Origin: Arthrobacter sp. H16F315
GTDB taxonomy: Bacteria; Actinomycetota; Actinomycetes; Actinomycetales; Micrococcaceae
Length of the DNA stretch: 64,000 nucleotides
NCBI RefSeq assembly: GCF_024124825.1
Contig: NZ_JAMXSS010000002.1
Coordinates: 3,720,001-3,784,000 of the forward strand
Direction: 5' to 3'
Shown: positions 7,406-19,622 of the stretch, piece by piece
Numbering within the stretch: the stretch's first letter is position 1
Layout: every line of letters starts with the position of its first letter
Notes under the pieces: generated by a model
Seen by the model: only the letters and a program-made list of their open reading frames with translations
Databases searched by the model: none
Told to the model about the DNA's origin: nothing
Translations under genes and position numbers: made by a program

Positions 7406-8794
7406 CTATGGATTTCCGTTGGAATCCACCGAATCGAGCACACCGGTATCGGCGGCGGCCGGGCCGTCGGGGCTTCCCTGGCCGGCCGTCCGGGCGCCAC
7501 GGCGGAGCTGGAAGGCTGCGGCGGCCAGGATGCAAAGGAAAAGGCCGCCGAAGCCCAGCACCACCATGGCCGGCACGGCAGCATCGAGCTCGGACGGGCG
7601 CTCCGCGACGGGGACGGTGGGTTCCGGCAGGGTGGGCGCCGCGCTGGAGGGAACGGCGGGCGCCGGCGCGGGCGCCGTCGCCAGGTTTCCCCGCCGGTGG
7701 ACCCGGATCCAGTCCGAAATCGTGCCCAGTGGATTGATTTTAGTGTCCGGCACGTCGGCCTTGAGTGCCGCCTCGGCGTCGAGGATCCCGAACCCGTATA
7801 ACGGATCCTTCCCCGGAGCGCCGGCGTCCTTGGCGGTGGTGACTATTCTGTTGATGACCTGGCTGGCCGTCATGTCCGGCCATTTGGAGCGGATCAGCGC
7901 CGCGACCCCGGCCACGATCGGGGTAGCACCCGAGGTGCCGGCCCACTCTGCGTAGCCGCCGCCGGGCAAGCCTCCGATCAGGTTTTCCGCGGGCGCCGCA
8001 ACGCCGATGCTGATGCCTTGGGATGAGGAGTCAATACTGGCAATTCCCTTGCGGTCCAGCCCGGCGACAGTCAGCACGCCCGGGATGGTGGCCGGCGCAC
8101 CGACCTGGACGTTGCCGCCCCCGCGGTTACCCGCAGCGGCAACAATCACCACGTCCTTCTGTTCGGCGTACAGGAATGCCGCGTCCCAGCTCTGCGGCCA
8201 CTCGGGCGAGGTGCTGCCAAGGGAGATATTGATGACGCGGGCGCCGTTATCGACCGCCCAGCGGACGGCCTGGGGTATCTGGTCCTGGTCGGTCTTACCG
8301 CCGGGGTTCGGCGATCCGAGCCAGGTGGAGACGGAGAGCAACTGCGCTTCGGGCGCGACCCCCACGATGCCGTCCGGCGCGACGGACGGGGCGGGGCCGG
8401 CACTGGGTGTGGCAGTTGCACCGGCAGGCTGATGTCCCCGGCCCGCCAGCATGGTCGCGACCAGGGTTCCGTGCTCGGGCTTCGCGCCGATGCTCTTCTG
8501 GCCGTCAGGACTGCCGGCGCCGGAGATGTCGACGCCGCCGGCAAGCACCCCGGCCAGATCTGGGTGTTTACCATCCACGCCGCTGTCAATCACGGCAACC
8601 TTGACGTTGGCGCCCCTGGAAACTTCCCAGGCCTTGGTGATGCCGGATTCTGCCAGCCAGTATTCCTTGTCGCGCCAGGGGTCGGCGTGCGCGGCAGGGG
8701 CAGCCGTCAGGGTGGCCGCCAAGGCGCCGCCGGCAAGGGCCACGGCCATCAACGCGGAGGCGGTCCGGCGGCGCCGGGCTGTTGCTCTGGTCAT
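7406..8794 (-). CDS. Secreted, membrane-anchored S8 serine peptidase (mycosin-like)
   Basis: Subtilisin-family protease acting outside the membrane. 462 residues. N-terminal Arg-rich signal peptide (about 1-37, ending AAHA), catalytic Asp70 in VAVIDSGVD, His108 in EHGTLVA, oxyanion Asn223 in AAAGNRGGG and Ser288 in GTSGATPIVAG. A Pro/Ala-rich linker at about 370-405 precedes a single transmembrane helix (AAVPAMVVLGFGGLFLCILA) and a short tail. This layout matches mycosins (MycP) of type VII secretion, but no ESX genes are nearby, so a role in type VII secretion is only a possibility. It is upstream of ndh on the same strand, and conserved beside ppx in related actinobacteria as far as I recall. 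Confidence 0.9.
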   Translation of the reverse strand: MTRATARRRRTASALMAVALAGGALAATLTAAPAAHADPWRDKEYWLAESGITKAWEVSRGANVKVAVIDSGVDGKHPDLAGVLAGGVDISGAGSPDGQKSIGAKPEHGTLVATMLAGRGHQPAGATATPSAGPAPSVAPDGIVGVAPEAQLLSVSTWLGSPNPGGKTDQDQIPQAVRWAVDNGARVINISLGSTSPEWPQSWDAAFLYAEQKDVVIVAAAGNRGGGNVQVGAPATIPGVLTVAGLDRKGIASIDSSSQGISIGVAAPAENLIGGLPGGGYAEWAGTSGATPIVAGVAALIRSKWPDMTASQVINRIVTTAKDAGAPGKDPLYGFGILDAEAALKADVPDTKINPLGTISDWIRVHRRGNLATAPAPAPAVPSSAAPTLPEPTVPVAERPSELDAAVPAMVVLGFGGLFLCILAAAAFQLRRGARTAGQGSPDGPAAADTGVLDSVDSNGNP

Positions 8795-8922
8795 TCGGGT
8801 CCTATCGGCGGGTCAGCTTTGGGCGCTGCGGTGTGGTGGCGGCGCGGAACGCCGGGTGGGATGCGGGGACGGTGTGAGGCCGGGTGGCGCGTCCGACCAA
8901 CGCAGTCAAGCCAAGCGGCCGC

Positions 8923-9870
8923 TTAGCTGATACTCAAGGCAATTCCATCAAGAATATCGTGTTCGCTGGTCACTGCCGTCCCGACCCTGCCCTGGGTTAC
9001 CGCGGCCAGCCGATCCAAAGCGCGCCGCCAGACGAGGGCACCCGCTCCGATGACATCTACCCGGCCCGGGTGCATGTAGGGCAGGACGGCCCGGTCCGCA
9101 CGTGACATCTCCAGCAGTTCGGTGCAGGCCCGGCGTATAACGTCGAGCGAAAGTTCGGTGCCGTGGATCGCAGCGGAGGAGTACTCATCCAGCGCGAGCG
9201 CATGGGCGGTGATGGTGGTGATGGAACCGGCCACCCCAACGACGGCGGCAGTTTGGTCCAGCGGGACTGCACCGGCGGCCTCATCGAGGGCAGCGTCGAC
9301 GTCTGCCTCCGCAGCGGCGATCTCTGCTGCCGTGGGCGGGTCGCTGCGCAGGTGGCGTTCGGTCAGCCGCACACAGCCAATGTCAACGCTCCTGGCGGCA
9401 ATAACACCGCCGGCGTTGCCCAGCACAAACTCGGTACTGCCCCCGCCGAGGTCCACCACAAGGACGGGATCCGCGCCCCGGGAGGGCAGGACGCTGCTCG
9501 CGCCCGCGAAGGACAGGGCGGCCTCGCTGTCCCCGCTGATGACCTCAGGTTCGACGGCCAGGAGCCCGCGGATGCCATCAACGAAGACCTGCCGGTTGCG
9601 GGCATCACGGGTGGCCGAAGTCGCCACAAAACGGACTTTGGTGGCCGCGTGCCGGCGGATCTGCTCGGCATAGTCGCCGGCGGCGGCGAAGGTCCGGTCG
9701 AGGGCCTCCCGGGAGAGTTCGCCGGTGGCGTCCACGCCCTGGCCGAGCCTGACGACGCGCATTTCGCGTACAACGTCGTTCAGCCGGGGTGCCGGGCCGG
9801 CCGTGTCCACATCGGCGATCAGCAACCGGATCGAGTTGGTACCGCAGTCGATGGCGGCGACGCGGGTCAT
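8923..9870 (-). CDS. Ppx/GppA exopolyphosphatase / pppGpp phosphohydrolase family protein
   Basis: Hydrolyses terminal phosphates from polyphosphate or pppGpp; ASKHA fold. 315 residues, the short actinobacterial form without the C-terminal HD-like domain of E. coli Ppx. Motifs: phosphate-1 loop DCGTNSIRLLIAD at about 8-20, FVATSATRDARN near 82, catalytic Glu region EVISGDSEAALSF near 110 and phosphate-2 loop VVDLGGGSTEF near 142. The ATG overlaps the end of the DUF501 gene (ATGA, 4 nt), so the two are translated together. Which substrate it prefers cannot be read from sequence. Confidence 0.92.
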   Translation of the reverse strand: MTRVAAIDCGTNSIRLLIADVDTAGPAPRLNDVVREMRVVRLGQGVDATGELSREALDRTFAAAGDYAEQIRRHAATKVRFVATSATRDARNRQVFVDGIRGLLAVEPEVISGDSEAALSFAGASSVLPSRGADPVLVVDLGGGSTEFVLGNAGGVIAARSVDIGCVRLTERHLRSDPPTAAEIAAAEADVDAALDEAAGAVPLDQTAAVVGVAGSITTITAHALALDEYSSAAIHGTELSLDVIRRACTELLEMSRADRAVLPYMHPGRVDVIGAGALVWRRALDRLAAVTQGRVGTAVTSEHDILDGIALSIS

Positions 9871-10595
9871 TTGCCGGCTCCTGCGGTTCCGGGGTCCTCG
9901 GGACGTGCCTTACGGACCGGGGCCGGCCGGCCGACGATCGCCGGCAGCCCCTGCGGGCCGTGCCTGCTCAGGTCCTGGGAGGGGGCCTCGCCGCCGGTGT
10001 GCCAGGCGCCGTCGCAGTAGCAGCGCTCCTGTGTCCACCATTCGCTGATGGCCGCGATGGCCTCGTCGCCGAGCGGATTCACACCCGGTCCGGCTGCGAG
10101 CGACTGGCCCACCAGGACGTGCAGGCATTTGACGCGGGTGGGCATACCACCGGCGGAGATGCCGTCAATTTCGGGCACGGGACCGATTCCGGACCTGGCG
10201 CCGATCTCCGCACGGGACGCGAGGTAGGCCCGGTGGGCGGCCCGGTAGTCCAAGGCCAGTTCCGCGTCCGCCCCGAGCCGTTCGTTCATCTCGTTCATCA
10301 GGCCGGCAGCTTCAAGCCGCGAGACCGCGGACGTGATGACCGGGTGGGTGAGGTAGAAGGTCGTGGGGAAGGGTGTGCCGTTGCTCAGCCGTGGGGACGT
10401 GGCCGCCACCAGCGGGTTGCCGCAGACGCAGCGGGCCGGAATCTCCACGACGTCCCGCACCGGGCGTCCCAACTGCCGGCTCAGGACATCGAGGTCACGG
10501 GCCGAGGGCCGGCGGGTTTCCGCCAGGGACCGGGCCGTCTCAGGGGATCCCGGATTCACTGCAGTCGGGGTCTGGTCCACTCGGTTCTCGTCCAC
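9867..10595 (-). CDS. DUF501 domain-containing protein
   Basis: 242 residues, GTG start. The DUF501 core runs from about 35 to 200, with the Cys-containing segments ARCVCGNPLVAATSPRL, IDGISAGGMPTRVKCLHVLVGQSLAAGPGVNPLGDEA and a Trp/Cys-rich end SEWWTQERCYCDG. The spaced cysteines and histidine (CVC, KCLH, CYC) suggest metal binding, but no function is established for the family. Position between divIC and ppx is a common actinobacterial arrangement, which suggests a housekeeping role, possibly in envelope or division physiology. It is coupled to ppx by a 4-nt overlap. Confidence 0.85.
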   Translation of the reverse strand: MDENRVDQTPTAVNPGSPETARSLAETRRPSARDLDVLSRQLGRPVRDVVEIPARCVCGNPLVAATSPRLSNGTPFPTTFYLTHPVITSAVSRLEAAGLMNEMNERLGADAELALDYRAAHRAYLASRAEIGARSGIGPVPEIDGISAGGMPTRVKCLHVLVGQSLAAGPGVNPLGDEAIAAISEWWTQERCYCDGAWHTGGEAPSQDLSRHGPQGLPAIVGRPAPVRKARPEDPGTAGAGK

Positions 10596-10661
10596 GGGCG
10601 CGGCACCTTCCTGCCCTGTCTGGATTGTCGGTCCGACGATCCTGCGGCGGGCGCCGCTTTT

Positions 10662-11363
10662 TTAGTCTGTTGCCGAGCGCCGGATCGAGTCCCAGAGGGA
10701 ATCGACCCAAGGCAGCTCGGCCGGGTCTTGTTGGGATTGCGCCCCGGCCGCGCCACTGCCCGCCCCGGCAGGTAAATCGCTGCCGAAGACCCAGTAGCCC
10801 GTTTCGCCGGGCATAACCATGTTAATGCGGTCCCGGGCCTGTTGCTTTACATAGTTCGGATCCTGCCACCGCGAGACCTGGCGTTTAAGCTCATTTTGCT
10901 GCGACTGCTTGGCGGAGATGTCCGCCTGGAGTTCGGCTATTTCGCCCCGTTTTTCAATGAAGATCTTGACCGTGGGCGCCAGCATGATCGTGATGGCAAT
11001 CATCACGACCAAAAGCGCCAGCATGCGTCCGGAGAAGGCTTTCGCCGGCACGGGGTCGAGGTGTTCTCCGCCGGCTTCGGCACCGGCCTTGGACGTGCCC
11101 GTGCCGCCCGTGGCCGCTCCGGGCGCAGCGTTGCGCGGGGCCGGTGTACGGCGTGCAGCGCCGGCCTGCCGTGCCGAGGGTGCAGTGCCGGCGTGCTGGC
11201 CCGCGGCGCGGCCGGAACCGCGCCCATCCGCCGCGGCGTTGCTGCCCTCGTGGCCCGCTGATCCGCGGGAGCCGCCGAAATCAGCCTCGATGACGTCGCC
11301 GGTGGCCGGAGACTTCGGGGCCGCGGGCGTGGCCCGGGGAACCTTGGGTCGGCGGGTAGCCAT
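10662..11363 (-). CDS. Septum formation initiator protein (DivIC/FtsB family)
   Basis: Small bitopic division protein that links FtsL/FtsQ-type divisome partners. 233 residues from ATG 11363, chosen because AGGAG lies 5 nt upstream (a longer frame exists). Residues 1-110 are a low-complexity Ala/Gly/Thr-rich cytoplasmic region, followed by a transmembrane helix (MLALLVVMIAITIMLAPTV), then a coiled coil (EKRGEIAELQADISAKQSQQ, NELKRQV) and the DivIC motif RWQDPNYVKQQARDRINMV with the conserved PGETGYWV. It lies downstream of eno on the same strand, the standard actinobacterial eno-divIC order. Confidence 0.92.
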   Translation of the reverse strand: MATRRPKVPRATPAAPKSPATGDVIEADFGGSRGSAGHEGSNAAADGRGSGRAAGQHAGTAPSARQAGAARRTPAPRNAAPGAATGGTGTSKAGAEAGGEHLDPVPAKAFSGRMLALLVVMIAITIMLAPTVKIFIEKRGEIAELQADISAKQSQQNELKRQVSRWQDPNYVKQQARDRINMVMPGETGYWVFGSDLPAGAGSGAAGAQSQQDPAELPWVDSLWDSIRRSATD

Positions 11364-11490
11364 CTCACTCCTGTAATGCCAGGTTCTCCCCCGGCTGGCT
11401 TGCTGCATTCAGTGCTGGGTCCCGCGGCCCGGGGCACAGGCGAGGGGCCGGGGTGCTGCTCCACTCGTACGGTGCCACGAGGCCGGTCTC

Positions 11491-11536
11491 AAAAACAAAC
11501 CGGTAGCCATGGTCTTTCAACCATAGCCACCGGTTT
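11491..11536 (-). terminator. Intrinsic terminator of eno
   Basis: A 16-bp stem (11497-11512 with 11521-11536, two wobble pairs) with an 8-nt loop, then G and TTTTT on the minus strand at 11491-11495. It sits just after the enolase stop and separates eno from divIC. Confidence 0.85.
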
Positions 11537-11552
11537 TGTGTTCCTGCGGTTA

Positions 11553-12895
<1,343 letters not shown>

Positions 12896-12989
12896 AAGCT
12901 GAAAAACCGACGTCCTCGTCGCTACCAGCCTAGTCGAGAGTGGGATAAGTTACAGAAAGCTATCCGGCGGCGGACGTCATTTTGGCCGA

Positions 12990-13733
12990 TTAGGGTGACC
13001 GCGGCGGGTGTTGGCCGTCCTGGAAGCGGCGGTTGGCGCCGCGGAGGGCCCGTTCGGCGTCCAGGCCCCGGGCCCGGGCGGCGGCCGCGATTGCGAACAG
13101 CAGGTCCCCGAGTTGCTCTTCCGAGGGCGGAACCGCTATCCCTACCGGCCCGGTTGACGGCGGGAAGCCGGACCGTTCGGCGCGGTCCTGGAGTTTTTGC
13201 GCCCGTGCCAGCGCGGGAAGGGCTGCGGGGACACCGCCGAGGGCTCCGTTGGCTTCCGGGCTGGCGGCGCCGGCGGGGACGAGCCGTTCCGAGCGCTTAA
13301 CCGCATCCCAGGTTCGGACGATTTCCTCAACCGTGGCCGGAAAGGACTCCTGCAGCGAACCGTCCCGGCGGAATACATGCGGGTTGCGCCGGACCATTTT
13401 GGCCGTGAGTCCGCGGGCCACGTCGTCGAGGTCGAAGGCGCCGCGTTCCTGGGCGAGCCGGGCATGGAGGACCACCTGAAGCAGGACGTCGCCCAGTTCG
13501 GCTTTCAGCTCAGCGTCGCCACCGGCCGTCTCGATGGTTTCGGCCACCTCGAAGGCCTCCTCAAGCAGGTACTCCACAAGGGATTCATGGGTGAGGGCAG
13601 CCATCCAGGGGCAGTGGGCGCGCAGCGCGCCAATCGTCGCCGCCAGCGTTTCGACAGCACCGGCCGTTCCGCGGACCCCGGCTGCCGCGGGCCCGCCCAG
13701 CGGCGGGCGCGCGGCCTCCTCCAGGCTAGCCAA
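12990..13733 (-). CDS. mazG: MazG nucleoside triphosphate pyrophosphohydrolase
   Basis: House-cleaning enzyme hydrolysing (d)NTPs to NMP and PPi. 247 residues. One full MazG domain at about 28-150 with LRAHCPWMAALTHESLVEYL, the Mg-binding LLEEAFEVAETIE and ELGDVLLQVVLHA, and VRRNPHVF. A second partial MazG-like segment (SEEQLGDLLFAIAAAARARG) follows. The canonical CPWD reads CPWM here, a substitution at a usually conserved position. The start is taken as TTG 13733, overlapping the add stop as TTGGCTAG; no ATG or GTG lies before the domain, so this start is likely but not certain. Confidence 0.88.
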   Translation of the reverse strand: MASLEEAARPPLGGPAAAGVRGTAGAVETLAATIGALRAHCPWMAALTHESLVEYLLEEAFEVAETIETAGGDAELKAELGDVLLQVVLHARLAQERGAFDLDDVARGLTAKMVRRNPHVFRRDGSLQESFPATVEEIVRTWDAVKRSERLVPAGAASPEANGALGGVPAALPALARAQKLQDRAERSGFPPSTGPVGIAVPPSEEQLGDLLFAIAAAARARGLDAERALRGANRRFQDGQHPPRSP

Positions 13734-14884
13734 GGTCGGCGTAAGCCTCGTTGATGTACTCGACGAGGGCTTCCTTCTCCTCCAGCGGCAGGAAAGCGGC
13801 CTCGGCCGCGTTCAGCGTCAGTTCCAGCAGGTCATCGAGGTCATAGTCGAAAGTCTCGACCAGCAGCTCGAACTCGTCCGTGAGCGTCACGCCGCTCATC
13901 AGCCGGTTGTCGGTGTTGATGGTGACGTTGAAGCCGAGCTGGTAAAGCATGTCCAGCGGGTGGCTTTCGATGCCCTCGCCGAACCCTGCGACGGCGCCGG
14001 TCTGCAGGTTGGAGGAAGGGCAGATCTCCAGGGCGATGCCGCGGTCGCGGACCCAGCTGGCCAGGTCACCCAAGGTCACCATGCCGATGTTGTCATCGAG
14101 CTCGTCCCCGGCACCGTCGGCATCGTCGTCTGCTTCGAATTCAACGGTAACGTCCTCGGCGATCCGGACGCCGTGGCCCAAGCGCAGAGCGCGGCCGTCG
14201 ACCAGCGCCGATTGGATGCTTTCAAGGCCGGCGGCTTCCCCGGCGTGCACCGTCGCCGGGAAGTTGTGCTGGGCAAGGTAGGTGAAGGCATCCTTGAACC
14301 GGGATGGCAGGAAGCCGTCTTCGGCGCCGGCGATGTCGAAGCCGACGGCACCGTTGTTGCGGTGGCGGACCGCCAGTTCCGCGATTTCCTGGCCGCGGTC
14401 GGCATGGCGCATGGCGGTGATGAGCTGGCCGACCTGGATGTCGCGGCCGGTCTCGGCGACGGCGTCCACACCGGCCTCCAGGCCAGCCTGCACGGCTTCG
14501 ACGGCCTCATCCAGGCTCAGGCCCTGCTGGAGGTGCTGTTCGGGGGCCCAGCGCACTTCACCGTAGACAACACCGTCGTCGGCGAGGTCTTCGACGAATT
14601 CCTGGGCGACGCGGAAGAGTCCGGCCTTGGTCTGCATCACGGCGATGGTGTGGTCGAAGGTCTCCAGGTAGCGGACCAGGGAGCCGGAGTCCGCGGATTC
14701 GCGGAACCACTCCCCCCAGGGCGACAGGATCGGTGGAGGGCAGGGTGTGTCCCGCGGCCTCGGCAAGTTCAATGATGGTGGCCGGACGGAGTCCGCCGTC
14801 CAGGTGGTCGTGAAGGGAAACCTTGGGGAGGCCCTTCAGGTCAAAGTCGAGGTCAGGGGCAGCGTCAAGAATTATCTCAGTCAC
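13726..14884 (-). CDS. add: Adenosine deaminase (frameshifted as read)
   Basis: Deaminates adenosine or deoxyadenosine to inosine; Zn enzyme of purine salvage. N-terminal part (14718-14884) has the metal motif [14 protein letters not shown]. The C-terminal part (13726 to about 14717) has [35 protein letters not shown] and TINTDNR, all adenosine deaminase signatures. The two are joined by removing one base from the six-C run at 14712-14717, which gives [12 protein letters not shown] and about 385 residues. The GTG start at 14884 lacks a strong ribosome site. The gene sits at the end of the nucleoside block and is coupled to mazG. Confidence 0.9.
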
Positions 14885-14939
14885 GTTCCAACCTTAGGGT
14901 CCGATGCCGTGCAATACCAGCCGGGCCCGGAGCTAGGAA

Positions 14940-15695
14940 TCAGGCTTCGACGTCCGCCGGTGTCTCCCGGGTCTTGGGCGCCGGTGCAGTGCCGGAAGCC
15001 TGGCCCGGCGAGCGGGCGGCGCCTGCTGGGGCGGTTCCGGTCTTGGCCGTGGCGGCAGCGTTGGCGGAACGGCCGGCTGCCGTGGCAGCGCCCCGGGCGT
15101 CGCGCCAGCGGTGCAGCCAGGTCAGGAGGTGGTCGACGACAATGCCCAGCACAATGGCGAAGGCGATGGCGATGCCGACGCCCAGCAGGGGGTGTTCATG
15201 GACCCAGTTGCCGGCGAGGATGCCAACACCGGCCGAATACGCGACCCAGGTGACTGAGGCGCAGATGTCCAGGATGACGAAGCGCCGGCGCGGGTAGGCG
15301 GTGGTACCGGCAATCCAGTTGACCGCCACGCGTCCGACCGGAATGTAGCGGGCCGTGAAGATCAGCATGGCGCCACGTTTGTCGAGTTCGTAGCGGGCCC
15401 AGTTCAGCGCCCGCTGGACCTTGGGCCTGCGCATCCAGCGGAAGCGCTCGACGCCGACATGCCGTCCCAGCAGGTAGGCCGTGTTGTCGCCGGCAATAGC
15501 GCCGACGGCGGCCGCTGCCATCACGAACCACATGTTCGGCTGCCCGGAGGTCACGGAAAGGGCGCCCAGGGCGACGATCAGGGTTTCGCTCGGCAGGATC
15601 GGCACAAATCCGTCAATGAAGCAGAAGATCGTCAGAATTGGAAAAATCCACCATTGACCCGCGGCATGGAGAATTGCCTCATTGATAAATTCCAC
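14940..15695 (-). CDS. DedA/VTT-family membrane protein (copy 1)
   Basis: Integral membrane protein of the DedA (SNARE-associated/VTT) superfamily, whose members are implicated in lipid flipping and membrane homeostasis. 251 residues. Conserved features: FCFIDGFVPILPSETLIVALGAL near 25-48, GDNTAYLLGRHVG near 69, and the family hallmark RYIPVGRVAVNWIAG near 115. Four to six hydrophobic segments, then an Ala/Pro/Thr-rich C-terminal tail of about 50 residues. GTG start with AGGAGC 9 nt upstream. It is a tandem paralogue of the next gene, and both point the same way as the nucleoside genes. Confidence 0.9.
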   Translation of the reverse strand: MEFINEAILHAAGQWWIFPILTIFCFIDGFVPILPSETLIVALGALSVTSGQPNMWFVMAAAAVGAIAGDNTAYLLGRHVGVERFRWMRRPKVQRALNWARYELDKRGAMLIFTARYIPVGRVAVNWIAGTTAYPRRRFVILDICASVTWVAYSAGVGILAGNWVHEHPLLGVGIAIAFAIVLGIVVDHLLTWLHRWRDARGAATAAGRSANAAATAKTGTAPAGAARSPGQASGTAPAPKTRETPADVEA

Positions 15696-15791
15696 GCGGG
15701 CGTTGCTCCTAGGAAAGTGGTGAAAAGCGCTCTTCAGTGTCCCATGTCGGAAACGGATACGCTACGTTCCCGGCGGATGAATCTCCCGGTT

Positions 15792-16442
15792 TCAGCGCTC
15801 AGTCGTTTGGGACCCGGCAGGCGGGGCCGGCAGTTCGGGCTCCACGGGAAGGGTTCCGCGGAGCCTGCGGATAAGGACGTCCACCAGGATGCCCAGGCCG
15901 ATCGCGCAAATCACGGCGACGATGACCCCGAGCAGGTGGTTCTCCGCAAACCATTGGCCAAAAAACAGTCCCGTTGCGACCGAGTACAAGGCCCAGAGCA
16001 GCGCGGAGAGCACCGTCAATCCAACAAAGCGCGGACGCGGGAACCCGGTGGCGCCGGCTGTCAGGTTGACCGCCACCCGGCCGATCGGGACGAACCGCGC
16101 CACCAGGACCAGGGAGGCGGGCCGTTTGCGCAGCTCGGTGCCGGCCCAGCGGAACGCACGCTGCATACGATGCCCGCGCGACCAGGCCCAGCGCTGCGTG
16201 CCGGTGTTGCGGCCGATCAGGTAGGCGATGTTGTCCCCGAGGAACGCGCCCGCGGCCGCCGTCGCGGCGAGCAGCAACGCGTTGGGAACACCGGCGCTGG
16301 CCGCCACCGAGGCCAGTCCGACGACCACGGATTCGCTGGGAACAGGCGGGAAGAAGCCGTCAATCACGCAGCACACAAACACCAGGAGGAGCACCCAGGG
16401 TTGGCCTGCGGCGGCAAGGATGAAGTCGTTGATTGCCTGCAC
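15792..16442 (-). CDS. DedA/VTT-family membrane protein (copy 2)
   Basis: 216 residues, paralogous to the downstream DedA gene: CCVIDGFFPPVPSESVVVGLASV near 24-46, GDNIAYLIGRNTG near 68 and RFVPIGRVAVNLTAGATGFPRPRF near 115 align with copy 1. The C-terminus is short. The acidic/Gly motif and the RxxPxGR motif are intact, so it is probably functional. GTG start with AGGAAACC just upstream. Gene duplication in place is the simplest origin. Confidence 0.9.
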   Translation of the reverse strand: MQAINDFILAAAGQPWVLLLVFVCCVIDGFFPPVPSESVVVGLASVAASAGVPNALLLAATAAAGAFLGDNIAYLIGRNTGTQRWAWSRGHRMQRAFRWAGTELRKRPASLVLVARFVPIGRVAVNLTAGATGFPRPRFVGLTVLSALLWALYSVATGLFFGQWFAENHLLGVIVAVICAIGLGILVDVLIRRLRGTLPVEPELPAPPAGSQTTER

Positions 16443-16489
16443 GGTTTCCTAACAAACAACGGGAGGACTGCTGTTGTGCAAGTGTACTG

Positions 16490-16557
16490 CCGGCTTGCCC
16501 TATCACTTGTGGCGGCCAAACCCGAGGGTTCGGCCCACCGCCGATAGGGCAAACCGG
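16490..16557 (-). terminator. Long hairpin after deoA
   Basis: Arms of 15 nt (16490-16504 and 16543-16557, one wobble on the minus strand) enclose a GC-rich region that can fold further. It starts 3 nt after the deoA stop and lacks a T-run. It probably marks the 3' end of the nucleoside operon before the DedA pair. Confidence 0.5.
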
Positions 16558-16560
16558 CGG

Positions 16561-17876
<1,316 letters not shown>

Positions 17877-17880
<4 letters not shown>

Positions 17881-18281
17881 CGGGGTTCCTCCAGGTGTTG
17901 GGGGCCAAAAGCATCGGGAAGGACCTGGCCCATGGTCTTGATTCCCTGCGTGGTCATAAGCTCCATGTCGGGAGCCCTGAATTCATAGAGCAACTGCCGG
18001 CAGCGCCCGCACGGCATCAGCACGTTGCCGCCGGCGTCGACGCAGTAGAAGGCACGGAGCAGGCCCCCGCCGGTCATATGCAAATTACCGACGAGGGCGC
18101 ACTCGGCACACAGCGTCAGCCCGTAGCTGGCATTTTCGACGTTGCAGCCGCTCACAATCCGGCCGTCCGCGGTGAGGGCTGCTGCCCCGACCGCGAACTT
18201 CGAATACGGCGCGTAGGCATTGGCCATGGCGGTGACCGCGGCGGCCTTGAGGGCCGCCCAGTCAACGTTGGTGTACTCCAT
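17877..18281 (-). CDS. cdd: Cytidine deaminase
   Basis: Deaminates cytidine and deoxycytidine to uridine forms; small Zn enzyme. 134 residues from ATG 18281, which has AAGGG 6 nt upstream (a TTG two codons earlier is less likely). Zn and catalytic motifs: CNVENASYGLTLCAE (Cys58-Ala-Glu60) and PCGRCRQLLYE (Cys91, Cys94). YAPYSKFAVGAA near 23 is typical. It lies between the nucleoside permease and deoA, with a 2-nt gap on one side and a 4-nt overlap on the other, so it belongs to one operon with the uptake system. Confidence 0.96.
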
Positions 18282-18283
18282 CG

Positions 18284-19622
18284 TCAACCCTTCACATACG
18301 GTATGCCGTCGGCGGCCGGCGGCCGGGACCGGCCAACGAGTCCGGCGACCGCAAACACGGTTACGAGGTAGGGCAGCATGGCCATAAACTGGCTCGGCAC
18401 CGGGGTGCCGATGATCGTCACAATGCTCTGCAGGTTGTCGGCGAAACCAAAAAGCAGCGCTGCGAAGAACGCCCCCAACGGATTCCAGCGCCCCAGGATC
18501 ATCGCGGCGAGGGCAATAAAGCCGCGGCCACCGGAGATCTCCTTAGTGAAGCTGTCGATCGCCACCAGCGTGAAGAACGATCCACCGATACCGGCTACAG
18601 CGCCGCCGAGCGTGACGTTCCAGAACCGGGTTGCGTTGACGTTGATGCCCAGGGTGTCGGCAGCCTGCGGGTGTTCGCCGACGGCGCGGACCCGCAGGCC
18701 CCACTTGGTCTTGAACAGCGCAATCCACACCACGATTACGGCCACGTACATCAGGTAGCCAACAACGGACTGCTTGAAGAGGATGGGTCCGAGGACCGGG
18801 ATGCTGGACAGCCCCGGAATTTCGATGATGGGAAGCCGCCCCGGCGAGTTGAACATTTCCTTGTCTGCCTGCATCACGGTGCTGAACAGAAAGCCCGTGA
18901 GGCCCGAGATCAGGACGTTGAGCACCACACCGACGATGATCTGGTTGACCACGTACTTGATGCTGAACACTGCCAGCACCATCGAGACGAGGGCTCCGGC
19001 CACGGCTGCCGCGAGCAGACCCAGGTACGGGCTGCCGGTCAGGCTGGCAACGATCGCGGCGGTGAAGGCACCGCCAAGCAACTGGCCTTCAATGGCGATG
19101 TTCACAACGCCGGCTCGTTCGCACAGCACCCCTGACAGGGAGCCGAAGACAATCGGCACGGCGAGGGTCACGGATCCGGCGATCAGGCCGGCCAGCGAGA
19201 TGCTGGGGGTCCTGGCGCCGCCGACCACCCAGATCAGGAAGGCCACTACGAACAGGACCGTGAACAGGACCGGCAGCCAGCGCGGGGGCCGCTGGTTTTT
19301 TTGTCTTGAGGAACATCGCGTAGCCGGCCAGGGCCAGCAGGATCACGGACAGCACCAGCCCGGTGAGGTACGCCGGCGCCTCGATCGCCGGCAGCTGGAA
19401 GAAATCCCCGCCGGAGGAGATACCGAATTTTGCCGTCTCGTGCGGGCCCAGCAGGCCAAAAAAGACGAATGCGATGACGGCAAGGACCAGCAGCGTCACG
19501 GGCAGCTTCCAGGTGACCGGTTTGGCGGAGACCGTCGGCTTCCTGTTCGCCTCCGGATGCCGGCGGCCCTGCTCTTGCTTACGGGGTTCTCCCGGGACGG
19601 AGGACGTTGTTGTTGTGCTCAT
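18284..19622 (-). CDS. Nucleoside ABC transporter permease, second subunit (frameshifted as read)
   Basis: Membrane subunit of a BMP/PnrA-type purine or general nucleoside importer (BmpE/NupQ/RnsD-like). The C-terminal frame (18284 to about 19295) has the typical SLSGVLCERAGVVNIAIEG, GEHPQAADTLGINV and GGRGFIALAAMILGRWNPLGA. The N-terminal frame begins at ATG 19622 (MSTTTTSSVPGEPRKQ) and ends YAMFLKTK. They join if the T7 run at 19296-19302 (A7 on the coding strand) has one base too many, restoring KTKNQRPPRWLP and about 445 residues. The start overlaps the end of the first permease gene (4 nt). Confidence 0.88.

Noticed and set aside
5355..7955. An 866-codon open frame on +
   Set aside because: It is antisense to ndh and the S8 peptidase, with no motifs and GC-driven composition; a shadow of the third-position GC bias.
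7406..8794. Part of a type VII (ESX) secretion locus
   Set aside because: The protease resembles mycosins, but no EccB, EccC, EccD, EsxA or WXG100 genes lie within the window.
13534..14775. A 413-codon open frame on +
   Set aside because: Antisense to add and mazG; composition of a reverse shadow.
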